64,000 nt of DNA from Scortum barcoo (GCA_023238725.1 CM041553.1:6595001-6659000), one strand, 5' to 3'. Positions 1-13,107 are shown, counted from the first letter of the stretch. A program made the numbers and translations. Notes: generated by a model from the letters alone, not told the origin.

Positions 1-690
1 TGGCTCCGCTTGAACCAAAGACACAACAGGCCTTAGTATCAGTCTATTACAGATCCTCATAAACGTTCATGACAAATTTCAAAAGCAAATGATATTCTGC
101 AGTATTAAAACCACTCTTTTGTCTGAATTATTTTCACTGTTTTTACTGCAATATGACATAATGCATCATGCAGATTTACGACAACCTTTATCTTACTAAA
201 CCATTTCCATATTGTAGCTTTGAAGCTATTTAAACTTTACTCTTGCTCCACTCGATGTTTGACAAATATTCACAATCAAAATGTTACAGGTCATCCAAAC
301 ATGCACTAGTTTAAATCACCAACTAAACTAATTAGAGCTACCACTTTTTCTTTTTTTTAGCATTGTGAAACAATGAAACAATGGGATTCACTCTGTAGGG
401 CTGAATAATTAATGTTTTTACTTTCATTGAAGTGATTACAGTATTTCAAATAAATAAACAAACTGTAGTGTTTGAGCATTTGTACAATGTGATCTAGTCA
501 TTGTACATTTTAATTCAATACGATCAAGAAACCAAAAAACACTTAAGCAGCTCAAACAAAAAGGGCCCTAACTTTTTAAAATTTAATTAATTAATTAATT
601 TATGTAGCACGCACTACCTATAATAACAATCTCATCAGTATCAGTGACATGCTTTTCAATGATAGTCACATTTAAAATCTACATTTAAGA
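1..690. other. AT-rich intergenic DNA upstream of the RGL gene
   Basis: No coding exon, RNA gene or recognisable transposon was found here. The stretch is AT-rich with short ATTA repeats near 580-600. It ends where base composition turns GC-rich at the promoter of the next gene. Confidence 0.5.
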
Positions 691-699
691 TCCGCGCTC

Positions 700-760
700 T
701 CATTGGTCGAGATCAATCGCCCCGCCCACACCTGTGTGTTAGCCCCGCCCAGTCAGATAC
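700..760 (+). promoter_or_regulatory. GC-box/CCAAT promoter of the RGL gene
   Basis: An inverted CCAAT box (ATTGG, 702-706) is followed by two GC/CACC-type boxes, CCCCGCCC at 720-727 and 743-750, in a short GC-rich patch just before the first exon. Such boxes bind NF-Y and Sp/KLF factors. No TATA box is evident, which fits a TATA-less promoter. The transcription start is inferred to lie around 770-820. Confidence 0.55.
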
Positions 761-868
761 CTCCCGGCTGTCCTCCCACTTTCCCACTGCTGCATCCGCT
801 GTCACACTGTCGCTGCCCGTCTCCGCGGCTTTGACTCTGTCTTACTTTTGTTCCTCGAAACCTCCAAA

Positions 869-931
869 ATGAAAGAGTCAGACATCATGCAGACCGAGAC
901 GAACTGTCAGAGGACGGAGCTCAACCCTTGA
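869..931 (+). CDS. upstream ORF (20 codons) in the RGL 5'UTR
   Basis: An ATG at 869 in good context (A at -3, A at +4) opens a 20-codon frame beginning MKESDIMQTE and ending with TGA at 929-931, 50 bases before the main ATG at 982. It lies in the same leader exon and would be met first by scanning ribosomes. Such uORFs commonly lower translation of the main frame. Whether the transcription start lies upstream of it is inferred. Confidence 0.4.
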   Translation: MKESDIMQTETNCQRTELNP

Positions 932-981
932 TCAGGGCATCAGAAGGAGTTTGCAGACAGAAGATTTTCAGGCGGACAGAC

Positions 982-3900
982 ATGGGGAAATGGCACTTAT
1001 CGATGGTAGGTGACATGTTTGTGAAAGCCAGAGCTGGAGTGAGTTAAAACACGAGGCTGTCCGCACAATGACATTCAGTCTGATTTTTTTTTTTTATTTT
1101 TTATGCTTGCCCACATGTGTAGTCAGCTCCATGTGAACCTGACTGTCACAGACTGACAGAAAGCTTTCATTCACTGTGTCATTGCGTCTGGCCGCCAGCA
1201 CACTGGGATCTGTCTGAGTTTCTGTCATGTGATGTCAGGTTTCTCCAAGCATGCTCTGCATCACTCTCAGCCTGCGTGGACAGACTGGTTCGGTGTTTTC
1301 CACCAGCCCAGTCACACAGACTCCTTCCTGGGCACTGACCTGCTGCTGAGGATGGTGTTATGGGTCAGCATCATGCATCGTTTTGTCATCCACCCTCATG
1401 TTTCACAGTCTGGCGCCTTGTGTCCTTTCACTGGCACTGAAATAGACAGAGAATAGAGCAGCTCAGATCAAACTCATTAACACTGACTGACATGCTCAAT
1501 GCAACAAAGTTATTTCCTTTATTAATAATAAAATGTTCAGGTTCAGTTGTGGCTAAAGAAATTATTTTAAAATACTTGTTACAGCATATTGTGAAGAGAA
1601 AAAAAAATGTTGTCAAATCCAGCTGTGACGTCACTGTCTTCGTCTCATTTGCCATGTAAAAATTAATTTAGCAGTCCTGGGTCATTATCTGATATTATTG
1701 TTTATCTTCACTTCAGAAATGCCGCTAGAGTTGTTTTCTCAGTTCTGTAGTGTAAATGATAATACATATAATCAATAAGAGACATAAAAATAACAGATAT
1801 GATCACTTGACAATATCTGGGTTAGTTTTTCAAAGTTATAAGACTTTGTTTACTAAATTCTGGCCTAAAAACTGGAATTGAATTAAGAAAAACTGTCAAG
1901 CTGTGTCATGGGTCGATACATTGTCCTGTGTTTGTGGACATAAACAAATATCCCAGTGAATGCCTCTTTGGCTGCTCACAGCTCCAGTCACCAGGTGTCC
2001 AACTGCGTCAGAGTTCAAGGCTGGGTCACAAGCAGAATCTCAAGAATGAGATTAATTGACGCTGGGTTTTAACCTTTTTAATGAAATGACTCAGTCTGCA
2101 GGCTTATTGCATTTGTCATGAGGTATGCATTTTCAGAAATGGAAGATTTTCACATCCAGTTTAGGGAGAGCTCTGTGACTCTTGGGTATTAAGAAAAACC
2201 TTCAGAAAATGATTAAATGTGTTTTCACGTACATTAGCGTCTGTATTATCAATCCTGTCATGGAGACGAGAGCAGTATAGACGACTGTTTCGTGTATTTG
2301 GCTCATTATTTGCCAGATCTTGATGACCTTGCATTCTCCGCTGCAGGACCCGGTGCAGGAGTGGGGGGAGGAGGAGGAGGATGGGGCCGTGTTTGGCATC
2401 ACCCTGCGCAGGGAGCCCGTCCTGCCGAGCTCGGACGCGGCAGAGCTCCCGACGGCCTTCAGCTTCGTCCAGTACCACACGGTGAAGGCGCGCAGGCTCA
2501 AGGCCGGCACCCTGGAGCGTCTGGTCACCCACCTGCTGGACTCGGAACACCGGGAGCCCGACTTCATCCACGTCTTCCTCTCCACCTACAGGGCCTTCAC
2601 CACCACCCGCACCCTCATCGAGCTGCTGTTTCAGAGGTGAGAGACTGTCCGCTCCAGCACGCGATTGTTGAACTGAGACATGTGTTAACAGAGGCCATGA
2701 GGGCTCAGTCAGCTGGTCTGAAAGCCCACATAGTGTTGCTGTTCCACTCACAGATGGAGACGCCATTTTTATAAGACAGTTCAACATTTCTTGTAGCTTT
2801 ATAATGGAGAAAGATGTGACCGCTCAATCAGTCCTCTCAGCTAACTCTCGATCAGGAAGCCCCCAAATGTTGTATTCTTCTTCTTATTATTATTTTTAAG
2901 TATTCTTTTAAACATAGCTGACTGTAAAACTATGTTGTGCTTAAGAAAATATATTCCAAAGGCTGAATCACATGGATTTAATGTAAGACTGGTATTTTTG
3001 TAATTTAGTATTAAACTTTTCACATTTCAGTTAAACTAGTTACAGATACAGATTTTGAGGGCTTTTGATCTTTAACTTCTTGGCACTGATTTGTTCTCCC
3101 AGTTGTGTGCTATTTTCCTAAAGAGGTCATCACTGTATGTAAATGCGTCAACAGGTTTTCATACCAGACGCACGTATCAATTTCTAAAGAAGCCATAGCA
3201 AACAGACATTGAACCTCCTCAGGTCGCCGTCAGCTATTCACAGAGCAAAGCTCTGTTGACGTGCTGCAGGTTTCAATGACAGGTGTCGTCGTAATGTACT
3301 AAAAAAAGCAACCCAGAGCTTTGTTCCATTCCTGAGTGGTCATGCTACGCTACGCCCTCCACGCCCAGCGGAGGCAATTCTTCACCTGATTGAAGCTCGC
3401 CAAACTCGCAAAGATTAAAAGTTGACTGAATGAGGACTGCTCTTCTGTGACCCATGAATAGGGAAACAGAAAGCCTTTTTAATGCTCTGTAAGAGGCAAT
3501 TTGTTGGAATAAGAGGAGATTTCCCCCTAATCTGCTGTGATATACACAATCTAGGAGCTGAAAGGGTCCATAGAGAGTGCCTGGTCTTCTGTCTCTCTCA
3601 CCTTTGCTGAATGTACTGCAAATGGCCGCTTGCGTGAAACTGAGGCCATTAGTGCTGTTCAGTCCGTCTATTATTTGTCAAACAGTCGCCCTCATATCTG
3701 CAATGCTGGTGGCAACAGGTGTCCTGTAAGCTTCGTGTGAGGTCAGCCTCTGCCTCACAGAATTTTGAACAGGATGTAACATTTTGTTAAATTGTAAACC
3801 ACCTGCACTGTAATTTTAAAGGTGCTTACAGTATATCTTTTAACTTTTTTGATCAAACAGGACCTTAAAGTTCTTTGATTTGTTTTCTTTGTGTATTCTT

Positions 3901-6900
3901 GATTCAAATGTTCTGACTCCTTTGTCTCATGTTCAGATGCAGTAAAGAGAATCACCCTGTAGGAAATCTTTGTGCTCCTACAAATGTGTTAGCATGGCAG
4001 CATGCCTTGGTTAGGCTTCATATATATTTTTATGATGCAGTTATCGATGCCACTCATCACTCTGTAACAAGGCCACAGTGCCTCCGCAGGGATTCAGAGT
4101 GTTGCAGGACATTTCCACAGGATGAACACTCACAGGGGAACACACCTGGGCCTTTGTGGTGTTTACAGGATGTTTTCTGTCACCACGTAGTCCCCGTGTG
4201 TGGTGGTGACTTATCACTGAAATATAGTTCTCAGCTGATAAGCGACTGTGTTTACTTTTCCACAGAGATGACTCAATGGCCAACCTGGATAACACAGTCT
4301 GCCAGCGCAGGTGAGTGTGGTCACTCCTCCATTAACAAAGATTAGCTTGGATTTGCCATCTGTCCCAATTCAGTTTTGAGATTTGGGTTCAGTGGACTAA
4401 AAGCAAAGTGTGACATCATGAGACTTTGTCCAACAAATGAACAATTATTATTTCTTATTTGTCACAAATTATGCCAATGTTTTCCTTAATCTTAGTCAAG
4501 GATTGGCGTGGACAAATAAAGGAATAGCACTAAACTTAACACTTATAACTGTTCCTGATCTTCCCCTCAGTACCTTACCCCCGGTGATCCGGCTGTGGCT
4601 GGAGGAGTACAGTGAAGACTTCCATGAGCCCCCTCAGTACCAGGCCCTCCGACTTCTGTGCGTCCACTTGCGGCATCGCCTCTGCTTCAGACGTCTGGCT
4701 CAGACTGCAGAGACCGTTCTGAAAAGGCTCCAGGAACAAGGTACACTGAAGATAAGGGAGTGCATCACATGAAGAGGGTATTGCAACATTATTTAGGCTT
4801 GAAAACAATCAAACTTTTTGAAATAAATATTCAAACTATTCACTGAGATAGACTGCTGTAGCGTCATGTTGACTTTGGCTGAACTGGGGACCACTTTGAA
4901 CAGGGACTGTAGATTTGTTGAACTGTAGATAATACAAACCTTTTAGCAGCCTGTTTTATTGTCATGTATGTTTGGTGTGTTTGACAGATTGCAGCCAGTC
5001 TGCGTCAGAGTGCAAAAGTGAATCACTGCAGCAGGAGCAGGAGGACGGAGCAGAGACGTCCTCCAAAGGAGACAAAAACAACTTTACGGATTTCCCTGTG
5101 AGAGACGTGGCGGAGCAGCTGACCAGATTGGATGCTGTAGGTTTCATAAACAAGAATCACAGAGGTCATTTCTTTGTCACTGGGGGTCACTCATTTACAT
5201 CCCGTCTCCATGTCTCCCTCAGGAGCTGTTTGTGAGAGCGGTGCCCTTCCACTGCCTGGGCTGCGTCTGGTCGCAGCGTGACAAGAAGGAAAACCGAAAC
5301 CTAGCGCCCACCGTGCGTGCCACCATCTCCCAGTTCAACGCTGTCACCAACCGTGTCATCACCTCGCTTCTCTGCCCGTCCTCTCCCAGCCCTTCCACTT
5401 CCTCTCCCATCTCATCACCCTGCTCCTCCTCTACCTTCCTGTACCCCTCCACTGCCCCGAGCTCACCCCGCTGCGCACACACCAGCCCCGCCCACAGAGC
5501 ACGCATCATTGAGAGGTGGATCGCCATAGCTCAGGTCAGGGTCCATAATGATTTTAAATTATATTAAAGGTTTAGGACCATATGACATATGAAAGCATAG
5601 CTTTTGTCAAAACAGAATGACAAAACTGTTTTCTTGTGTTTTCTCTCTGCAGGAGTGCAGGCAGCTGAAGAATTTCTCCTCTTTGAGGGCCATCCTTTCA
5701 GCCCTGCAGTCCAATGCCGTGTATCGCCTCAAGAAGACCTGGGCTGCTGTCAGCAGGTCAGCAGACAAGTCAAAGACACTAGACTTTATTTACTCATAAT
5801 TTATAAAACAGAGTTCTGTAAAATAAAGTTACTTTGTTTGGGGAACAAAATGAGATGTTGCTGAGAATGAAGAGACATAGAAAATAAATTTTACAGCGGT
5901 TTCCCTAATTTATTGATCTTTTTTGACCAGGCAGCCTTTTTCAGGTTGAATATAGACTCTTAACAGAGTCTTAACAGATTGAATTTGTTTGGTTTCAGGG
6001 AAAGCATGGCCACCTTTGACCACCTGTGTGAGACTTTCCCTGATGAGAACTGTGTGCTAACCAGCAGAGAGATCCTGGTGGAGGTAACTACACGTGTTTT
6101 TATCATTAACACACACATGCCAGCTCAGCCTAATTAACGAGGAAAAGGTTAGTGTAGTTATTATTACATTGTGGGTGGAAGGAGGAGTGTTTTTATGATT
6201 GAACTGGGTTTCAACTTCTCCAGTGTGTATTTGCTTCTTTTCTCAGTGTTGTATCATTATACAATAACTGTCTTTGGTAAATAAGATATTTGAAGGTGTC
6301 ACCTTGGACATTAAACAAAAAATATTCTACAGATTAACCAACAATGAAAATAGTCATTATTTATAGCCTTAGTGCATTTTGAAAAGTGTTAGAAATACAT
6401 ATCAACTCACTAGTATGATTCTCAGAAAGCTTCTGAAAAAAAACACATTTTATATTTATTGTGTGGCTTCTAATAGTTACTTAATTGTCCTATAAGACTG
6501 TATGACTGTTCAGGCTCCAGTTCACTTCCCGCTCTGTGTCCTTTGTTCCCTGTGAAAAACAATTGATATGAATGTGTATTTAGCGATATTGCCATTATGA
6601 GCAGCCCGGTTTCTATAAAATAATGAAAAGGCCGTTGTTAGCAGCCAACCCAAATAAATGTGTGCCAGCACTAATCTGCAGTCATTAATTTTATCGAGTA
6701 TATACTGTCTAATACTTTTCTTGTAAACACACACAGAGAACACACCTGCAGGCATAAATGGCACAACAGGGTGTAACTATGCGGCAGTGATTGTGTTTGT
6801 CACACAGCCTGCACTGCAGAGGCACTGGCCACACCCAACAGCACCCTGACAGCAGGTGCTCAGCCCTGAAGAGAACGATTATATAATCTCTTTTCTTTGT

Positions 6901-9900
6901 TGTCGTGTCACCCTGAGTTTAAACTGCTTGGTCTTTATCAAAGTTAATTGTCTTTTTTTCTGCAGGATGGGAGTCACTCAGATGGCAGTGCCACCCTGGG
7001 CTCCAAATCACCCCGCCTCTGCCCAACGTCCAAACAGATGGTGAGAAACAAGTCCCCATTTTTGTTTGGATTAAACACTGTGGTTCCTCATTTTTAGATT
7101 TGTCCACCAAAATAAAGCGAACGTGCCAGCTGTGCCAGCCGGTAAAAACCGAAAGGCAGATGTCGGCTTCTCTCTGCCTGGATCATCAATTTTACTTCCC
7201 TAAACGTCACATGTTTTCGAGCTGATTGTATTTTGCTAAAATAGACCCCACAGTTCCACTTCCCACTTCTTTTTCAGTCTGTTTGTTTGGTGGAAAAAGT
7301 TTGCAGATGCACAGCTCACATGTTAGTTTCCCCTTTACGTAGAGAGGGTATAAAATCTGACGCGTGTGCAGCCTTTCCCACAGTTTGACAGTTTACTCAG
7401 TCTGAATATGGGGGTATAAAAATATTTTACACACAGCCCCACCCACTCTGTTTGAATAGTAACAGTGTTGTTTCTGTCAGTTATATGTGTATATTCAGTT
7501 AATGTATATTATCTTATTGTCACTGACATTACATCTGGTGAGTTCAATATTCTGCCATCTCTTTTTTCACCCTTTTCAATCAATTATTTTTAGCTTCATA
7601 CAAATATGTTAAATTAAATTGTTTGCAAGAAATTAGAAAGAAGCAGATTTTCTAAATATATAATTGTCAGTAATATTTTTGTCATTTGTGCAACCAAAAT
7701 ATAAAACTATCTCTTGATTTGTGTCCTCAGAACTTAAGCAGTGGAGTTGTGCCGTACCTTGGCACTTATCTGACGGTCCTCACCATGCTGGATACTGCAC
7801 TGAATGACACAGTGGGGGTGAGCACACACACACACACCCAGCTGCTTATTTTAGTTAGTTCTTTTTTTTTGGTAGATTTTAGATGCAGTATTTGTAACAC
7901 TGGTTGCTTTTTCTTTTTTGACAGGGTGGACTCATCAACTTTGAGAAGCGCAGACGGGTATGTGTCGCCCCCTGGTGGTGTTTTACACGAACAACTATGA
8001 TTGGTCTCAATTTACATTCATATCCTCTGCTGCTGTGTTAACCTGTGCCCTATGTTATTCTTCCTGTAGGAGTTTGAGATCCTCTCTCAGATTCGGCAGC
8101 TTCAGGCTTCCTGTTCCCACTACAACCTTCCAGTCAACCATCATATCACCACCTGGCTGCAGGCACACACACTGCTCACAGACCAGGAGAGGTTAGTACT
8201 ATATTGCACTAGTGTCAGTGATTGCACTGACATCACTGCAGTACAGTATAAAGACAGGAAGGTGTATTGGAAGGCTTTTGCATAGCCATTTGCATCGTTT
8301 CCTGATTGATCTTTTTGTTGTCTCCTGAAGCTATGAGCTGTCCCGTGACCTGGAGCCTCCAGTTGACCCGTGTCCTAGCTCTCCCAACCCATGGAGCAGT
8401 CGTCTGCTCACTAGGAAGCTCATCTCGTAAGTCCTCCTCCAGCCTGTAACATGTAAACGCAGCTGCCCTGTGAGGACTGCTGCATATGTGAGACCTGTCA
8501 GGCAGAAGTCTTTGAATGTGTTATTAGTAAAACAATGTTGATATTTTTGATCTGCATCTAAATGTTGATCACATAGACAGCGATGAGCTATGTGGGTCAG
8601 ATTTAATTTTTAAATTAAGCAAATGCAGAAATGTATGAAGATACACAAACCTGGATCTATAACAGAAAGATACTTGATAGACTTTTGAAAAATGCATTTC
8701 TGTCACTGTTTCCTGTCGCTGTAGAGGCATACAACTAAACTGTGCTTGTGTGTGTGCAGGTTGCGAACAGCCAGTGACAGCTCTCTGAGGAAGACCCACG
8801 CTGACCAGATCAGTGTGTCGTCTTCTGGATCCAGTGGTTCAGACATGGAGGACCTCTCTGCTCCTCAGCTTTCCCCCCTCAGACTCAAACTCAAAGTACG
8901 GGCACAGGCAGTTTAAAAATATACAAGGATTTGCCAATTGGCTCTTTTAAAAACTGGGGAAATGGATTTAAAATTGAAACATAACACTCCTATATTCCTC
9001 TGTCTTTCCCTCTATCCTCCTCACGCAGTCTCTCTCAGGCTCCCTTCACAATGTCGCGGAGGATTTCACCTCCATGTCCTCCTCCTCTCCCAGTCTTTCC
9101 AGCTCATCCTGCAGCTCCTCAAATCCCGACCTCAGCTCCTCTTCTCTGAGCTCGGAGTCGACCAGCTGCTCTCCTCAGGCCGCGCTGCCCGTCTATAATA
9201 AACAGGTCGCCGACTCGTGCATCATCAGGGTCAGCGTGGAGTGTGTCAGCAATGGAAACGTCTACAAGAGCATACTGGTGAGGACGAGGGGTTTGTAATC
9301 TCTCTCTGAGGTCAGCCTGTTTTTTTTTTGGTTGAGTTCTGGAAAAGGGAAGCGAAGGCAAAAAGAGAGTGGAGGAGTAAAGAGTCGGTGTTGCTTACTC
9401 ATCGGTCACTTTCTTATAAAAGGGAAAGGAAACTGATCAACAGTATTTAAAAATAACACAGTTTGTTCATAATCGGAAATCAGAAAGCTTTGGAAAGCCA
9501 ACTGACTTTTTTTTCATGAAATCAAAAGATGACCACATAAAGATGAAATAATGAATGATGTGCAATTCCAGTTAACAGAGCCAAAGTGAATCCCCTGCAA
9601 AACTGTTAATTTCACAAAAGAGGATGCATGAAGCTATAAGCAGCAAATATCTAAAAAAGAAAAAACTGTTATCAGTTTATCTTACTGAAATTGAAATGGC
9701 TCAATTAACATAATTAGTCTTTTTAGTTAAAGTAATTGTCACTGGTATCTAATTAATCTAATTAACCCATTCAAAAGCAGGAATACAAAAAAAATAAATC
9801 CAAGTAAAGTGACTTTCAAATGAAGCTAATTGTCAGATTTGATTGTCTTCTTGGTGAGAGTTGCAGTTTTTAACTCTCCTTGTATTTATTCTGCTTGTTT

Positions 9901-10764
9901 CTTTTCCAGCTGACCAGTCAGGACCACACGCCTCAGGTGATTCAGAGGGCTCTTGAAAAACACCACATGGAGGATGTCAGCTGCCACGATTTCACCCTCT
10001 GCCAGATGCTCAACAATGGAAAAGGTGAATATCTGCTTAATATCTAGGTTTAACCTGTTTTGAACGGGGTTAACTCTCAGGCCCTGTCTTCTTGAGCAGG
10101 ACTCCACACCTTCTCTGTTTATTGTGATCAAATACAAAACACAAAGAAGACCAGGAATGACAAGTAGTATTTAAAGCTGATTATGTACTGAAATACAAAG
10201 CTGCCAGTCAAGCAGCATCAGAGCTTGGTTAAAATTTTCTCTAACTTTGATTTTTCAGAGGAATTTCTCAATCTTAAACCTGTTTGTGGAAACTCTAAAT
10301 GTACACAAATGTTTATTTTCAGTTCCTCAGTTCCTTCACTGACTTTTAATACAAACCAGCTACAAGATATTTCTGAAGGGATATAACCTAGAGCTGTAAA
10401 ACAACTCTTGCTCTTAGTACACTTCCATTGCCTTCAATGATACCATCATTCTTTCTAAATGGATTTAAAATGGTGACATTTCCGAAAAATTGCTCTCCAT
10501 GTCATGCTGAGAAATATCGGTAATCACTAGCTGTAATAGAAGCAGATAAAGTGGGATGGAAAATGAATTGCAGCACTTTATCACTCCATTCCTCTTTCTG
10601 TTTCAGAGCTCCAGATCCCAGACAAAGCCAACGTATTTTATGCAATGAGTACCTCCGCCAACTACGACTTTGTGCTGCGCCAGCGCTGGAGGACCCACAG
10701 GAGACATTTCGGCTCCTCTTCCAGTCCTGGAGCTCAACCCAACCCAAGCCGACACGCCAAGTGA
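982..10764 (+). CDS. rgl3: RalGDS-like guanine nucleotide exchange factor, RGL3-type
   Basis: The product is predicted to activate Ral GTPases by GDP/GTP exchange downstream of Ras at membranes. Seventeen exons join in frame to 749 codons plus stop: 982-1005, 2347-2636, 4266-4310, 4571-4740, 4988-5136, 5223-5534, 5653-5756, 5999-6083, 6966-7040, 7731-7817, 7925-7957, 8070-8191, 8331-8426, 8760-8895, 9029-9277, 9910-10024 and 10607-10764. Domains in order are an N-terminal WGEEEEDGAVF segment typical of RGL proteins, REM/RasGEF_N (about residues 58-175, LKAGTLERLV), the CDC25-like RasGEF domain (about 212-505, FSSLRAILSALQSN, VVPYLGTYL, LINFEKRRREFEIL), a Ser-rich linker, and a Ras-association domain (about 638-727, CIIRVSVE...VYKSILLTSQD). 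An S/P-rich insert sits inside the GEF domain (residues 277-316). RGL3 is preferred over RGL1 because of the FSSLRAILSALQSN block and because the C-terminal KIAKGIF-type tail is missing. RGL1 remains possible. The start is supported by the exon-1 donor at 1006. Introns 1-3 and 8 are the longest non-coding parts, and no other gene was seen in them. Confidence 0.88.
5373..5492 (+). other. Ser/Pro-rich insertion inside the RasGEF domain
   Basis: These 40 codons encode a stretch made almost only of Ser, Pro, Thr, Ala and Cys, between the conserved VITSLL helix end and HRARIIERWI. As I recall the human RGL1 and RGL3 proteins, about eight residues join these helices. The insert keeps the frame and lies within an exon bounded by good splice sites, so it is probably a translated surface loop. 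Confidence 0.6.
7966..7978 (-). promoter_or_regulatory. CTCF-like motif in RGL intron 11
   Basis: Read on the minus strand this is CCACCAGGGGGCG, an exact match to the vertebrate CTCF core (CCASYAGRKGGCR). It lies in the short intron after the exon that ends at 7957. Occupancy cannot be judged from sequence. Confidence 0.4.
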
Positions 10765-11214
10765 GAAGCATCTGTTCTGGCTGAACGTTAGGAGTGCATC
10801 AGAAATAAAGAGGAGCTGCTCACCTGTGACAGCGGCCCATCAACACGTCTGTGGCCATTTGTATTTAGTTACTGTGCAGCACTCGCTCCTAGAGAGCTTC
10901 GACTGAAAAGTAACCTGGAAGAGCTCTCGTCAAGACGTAGTCCTCACCTGAAGCAACTCTGAAACGTGTTTATACAAAGACTTGTTCTGCACTGTTTTAA
11001 AGAGTGATGCAAGAGAGAAATGTCCAAGTATACAGAAGACAGACTCCCATAGGAAACAGAGAAACAATTCAGGACTTTGAGAAAGAAACTGTATTCTCAT
11101 ATTGTTCTGTCATCTTCAACATCAACATCTTTGGATCAGTGAAAAACAAGTTACCCATGACTTTCTTTTCCTAAGATATACACGCTGGTATTGATGTCGA
11201 CAGATCACATCTCG

Positions 11215-11418
11215 AATCATTGTGCATCATAAGCTGAACAGCACTCCAGGTTTCACCACACCTAAACACCAACCTGAGGAGCAGCTGCTCTGGGAAAACG
11301 CTCATGTGTCATGATTGTACAGGAGGACATGTGGCTGCAGCGTCAGGCTGGTGGACTCACTTTGTCATCTGGGACTGGTACAGCCGACATGGGACTTTAC
11401 CTACAGCCTGTGTGGCTG
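11215..11418 (+). repeat. 204-bp direct repeat, copy 1
   Basis: This segment recurs at 13736-13939 in the same orientation with about four to five substitutions (roughly 98% identity by eye). The copies are 2521 bases apart. Copy 1 lies within the inferred RGL 3'UTR. Outside the shared block the flanks are unrelated. Confidence 0.85.
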
Positions 11419-12729
11419 AATGACTAACTGACTATTTTAACCACGCCAAGCAGAGCGGAGCTAAGTAACTAAAATACGGATGCTCACTGTCAGTAGATTT
11501 CTAAGCATTCCCCAAGAGATCTGGGTCAAATGTGAAACCTGTCTGATGTCAGTCATGCCCAGCGCATTGAAGAACAATGAGACATTGTTTGGACCCCACT
11601 GAGATTTTATTTGTCAGGAGAGTCTGTAATAAGTATTCAGTCATCTTTTAGTTGTTTTAATGTAACTTAATGTAATTTTATGAACTTAAATTATTTATTG
11701 CATTTCAGTATTCAGCTTTTAGAGCAAAGTCATGGTGAAAGTGAAAGTGTGAAAGTGTCTAAGTTTCTGTTTGTTTGTTTGTTTTTTGTGTATAGGTTCA
11801 TTTTGGATCTTCTCTTCAGTCTTTATTGCTCTACTGTTTTTAGACATAAATGTACTTAAAGTGCTTCAGTATCAAATGAGCTCAACACAAGTTTGCATTA
11901 TTTTCCAGGAGGAAAGCTGACCTTTAACTTTCTGCTGTTAATGGAGGACACACTGTATGTGATAATACTCAGTGGTCCTGTCTGGACTGTGGCATTGATA
12001 TCAGAGGGTTTAAAGAGAAGTAGAAGAGCTGATGTAGAAGAGTCTCTGGCAGTCCAGGGCAATTAAAGAACAATAGGCCTTCTACAGTGAGTGAGTGTGT
12101 CTCTGTGGAAGAGATTAATGGTTCGTGTATGTGAAAATGAAGTGTCCCATGTATGTGATTTTCACTTGACATGTAAGATCATCTCAGTGATGTGAAATCT
12201 CCCACAAAACCTTAAAGGCAAATATTAAAAGTGAAAACTGGTTTGAAATTGAAGTCACATTTTTATGTCTTTCCATTGGAAGAAGCACACCGAGTGGTTC
12301 TCATCCCTCTCTGAGGAAAAAAAAAAAAAAGAACAAAAAATCACGTATCACACTGGTGAAGGTTCTCCTCAGTTTTGTGCTGGGTTTTACATCTCTGGGT
12401 GCGGCTTTAACGCTGCTGTAGTTTGTTTAAAGTCAGGTGAGAGGTCTGTAACAAAGGTCTGGCAGCTGCAATATACAGTATGAAGGAGTCGTCAGTGTGA
12501 CTTCTGCTGTGTCCATCTGTTGTCCGTCTGTCTGTCCATCTGTACTATTAGTAGGCTGTCATATTCATTCTGTTGATAATTATGTGTAGAAGTTGTCAAC
12601 TTTACTGTATCCAAGTTAGAATTCAAGCCTACATGTCTTTGTTATAATATTTTATTTCAATAGATTCTTTATTTTTTAAATTTAATCTAAGGATTTACTG
12701 TGTATAATTAGTATTATTAAATGTTCACT

Positions 12730-12735
12730 AATAAA
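12730..12735 (+). terminator. candidate poly(A) signal of the RGL gene
   Basis: This is a canonical AATAAA hexamer about 1.97 kb after the stop codon in AT-rich DNA. It is the last plus-strand candidate before clearly intergenic repeats. An alternative signal lies at 10804-10809. Confidence 0.4.
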
Positions 12736-13007
12736 GCCAATTTACTATTTATCCTATAGTGCAATAGTAATTATTGTTTTATCGATTGTATTGGTTTTGC
12801 CTTTTTCCATTGTCCAGGAAAAAAGAGGGTTTCAATATTTGGACTGTTCATATCAAAACAAGGTCCACTTATATGGTATAATATTAAATTTAGACTTCAG
12901 CCTATAATAATTACTAGTAAAGTTGATATGAACTCTGGCTTTGTACATCAGCCAGATACTCACTTTACTGCTGCTACGAATGAAACTCTGCATAGAGTTT
13001 GTAATGA

Positions 13008-13022
13008 CCACTAGGTGGAGCC
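13008..13022 (+). promoter_or_regulatory. CTCF-like motif, forward orientation
   Basis: CCACTAGGTGGAGCC matches the CTCF core except for one base (A for C near the end). It lies just beyond the RGL 3' end and points toward the nfil3-like gene. Confidence 0.35.
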
Positions 13023-13096
13023 AGACACAAATACTTTGAACGTCTCATCGAACTTCGCACATCCTGCTTCCATCCAAAGACAAACAACTGGTTTAG

Positions 13097-13107
13097 TGAC
13101 CTACTTT
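13097..13107 (-). promoter_or_regulatory. RORE motif (isolated)
   Basis: The minus strand reads AAAGTAGGTCA, an exact ROR/REV-ERB element. It stands apart from the dense group that begins at 20.98 kb. Confidence 0.35.

Larger units (their letters stand above)
10765..12760 (+). other. 3'UTR of the RGL gene
   Basis: Non-coding DNA follows the stop codon. AATAAA occurs 40 bases after the stop (10804-10809), which would give a very short 3'UTR, and again at 12730-12735, which would give about 2 kb. The interval includes one copy of a 204-bp sequence repeated 2.5 kb downstream. No further RGL coding exon with the usual basic C-terminal tail was found here. Confidence 0.45.

Noticed and set aside
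2161..2787. 208-codon minus-strand frame over RGL exon 2
   Set aside because: It is antisense to a clear RasGEF_N coding exon; openness comes from the high GC content of that exon.
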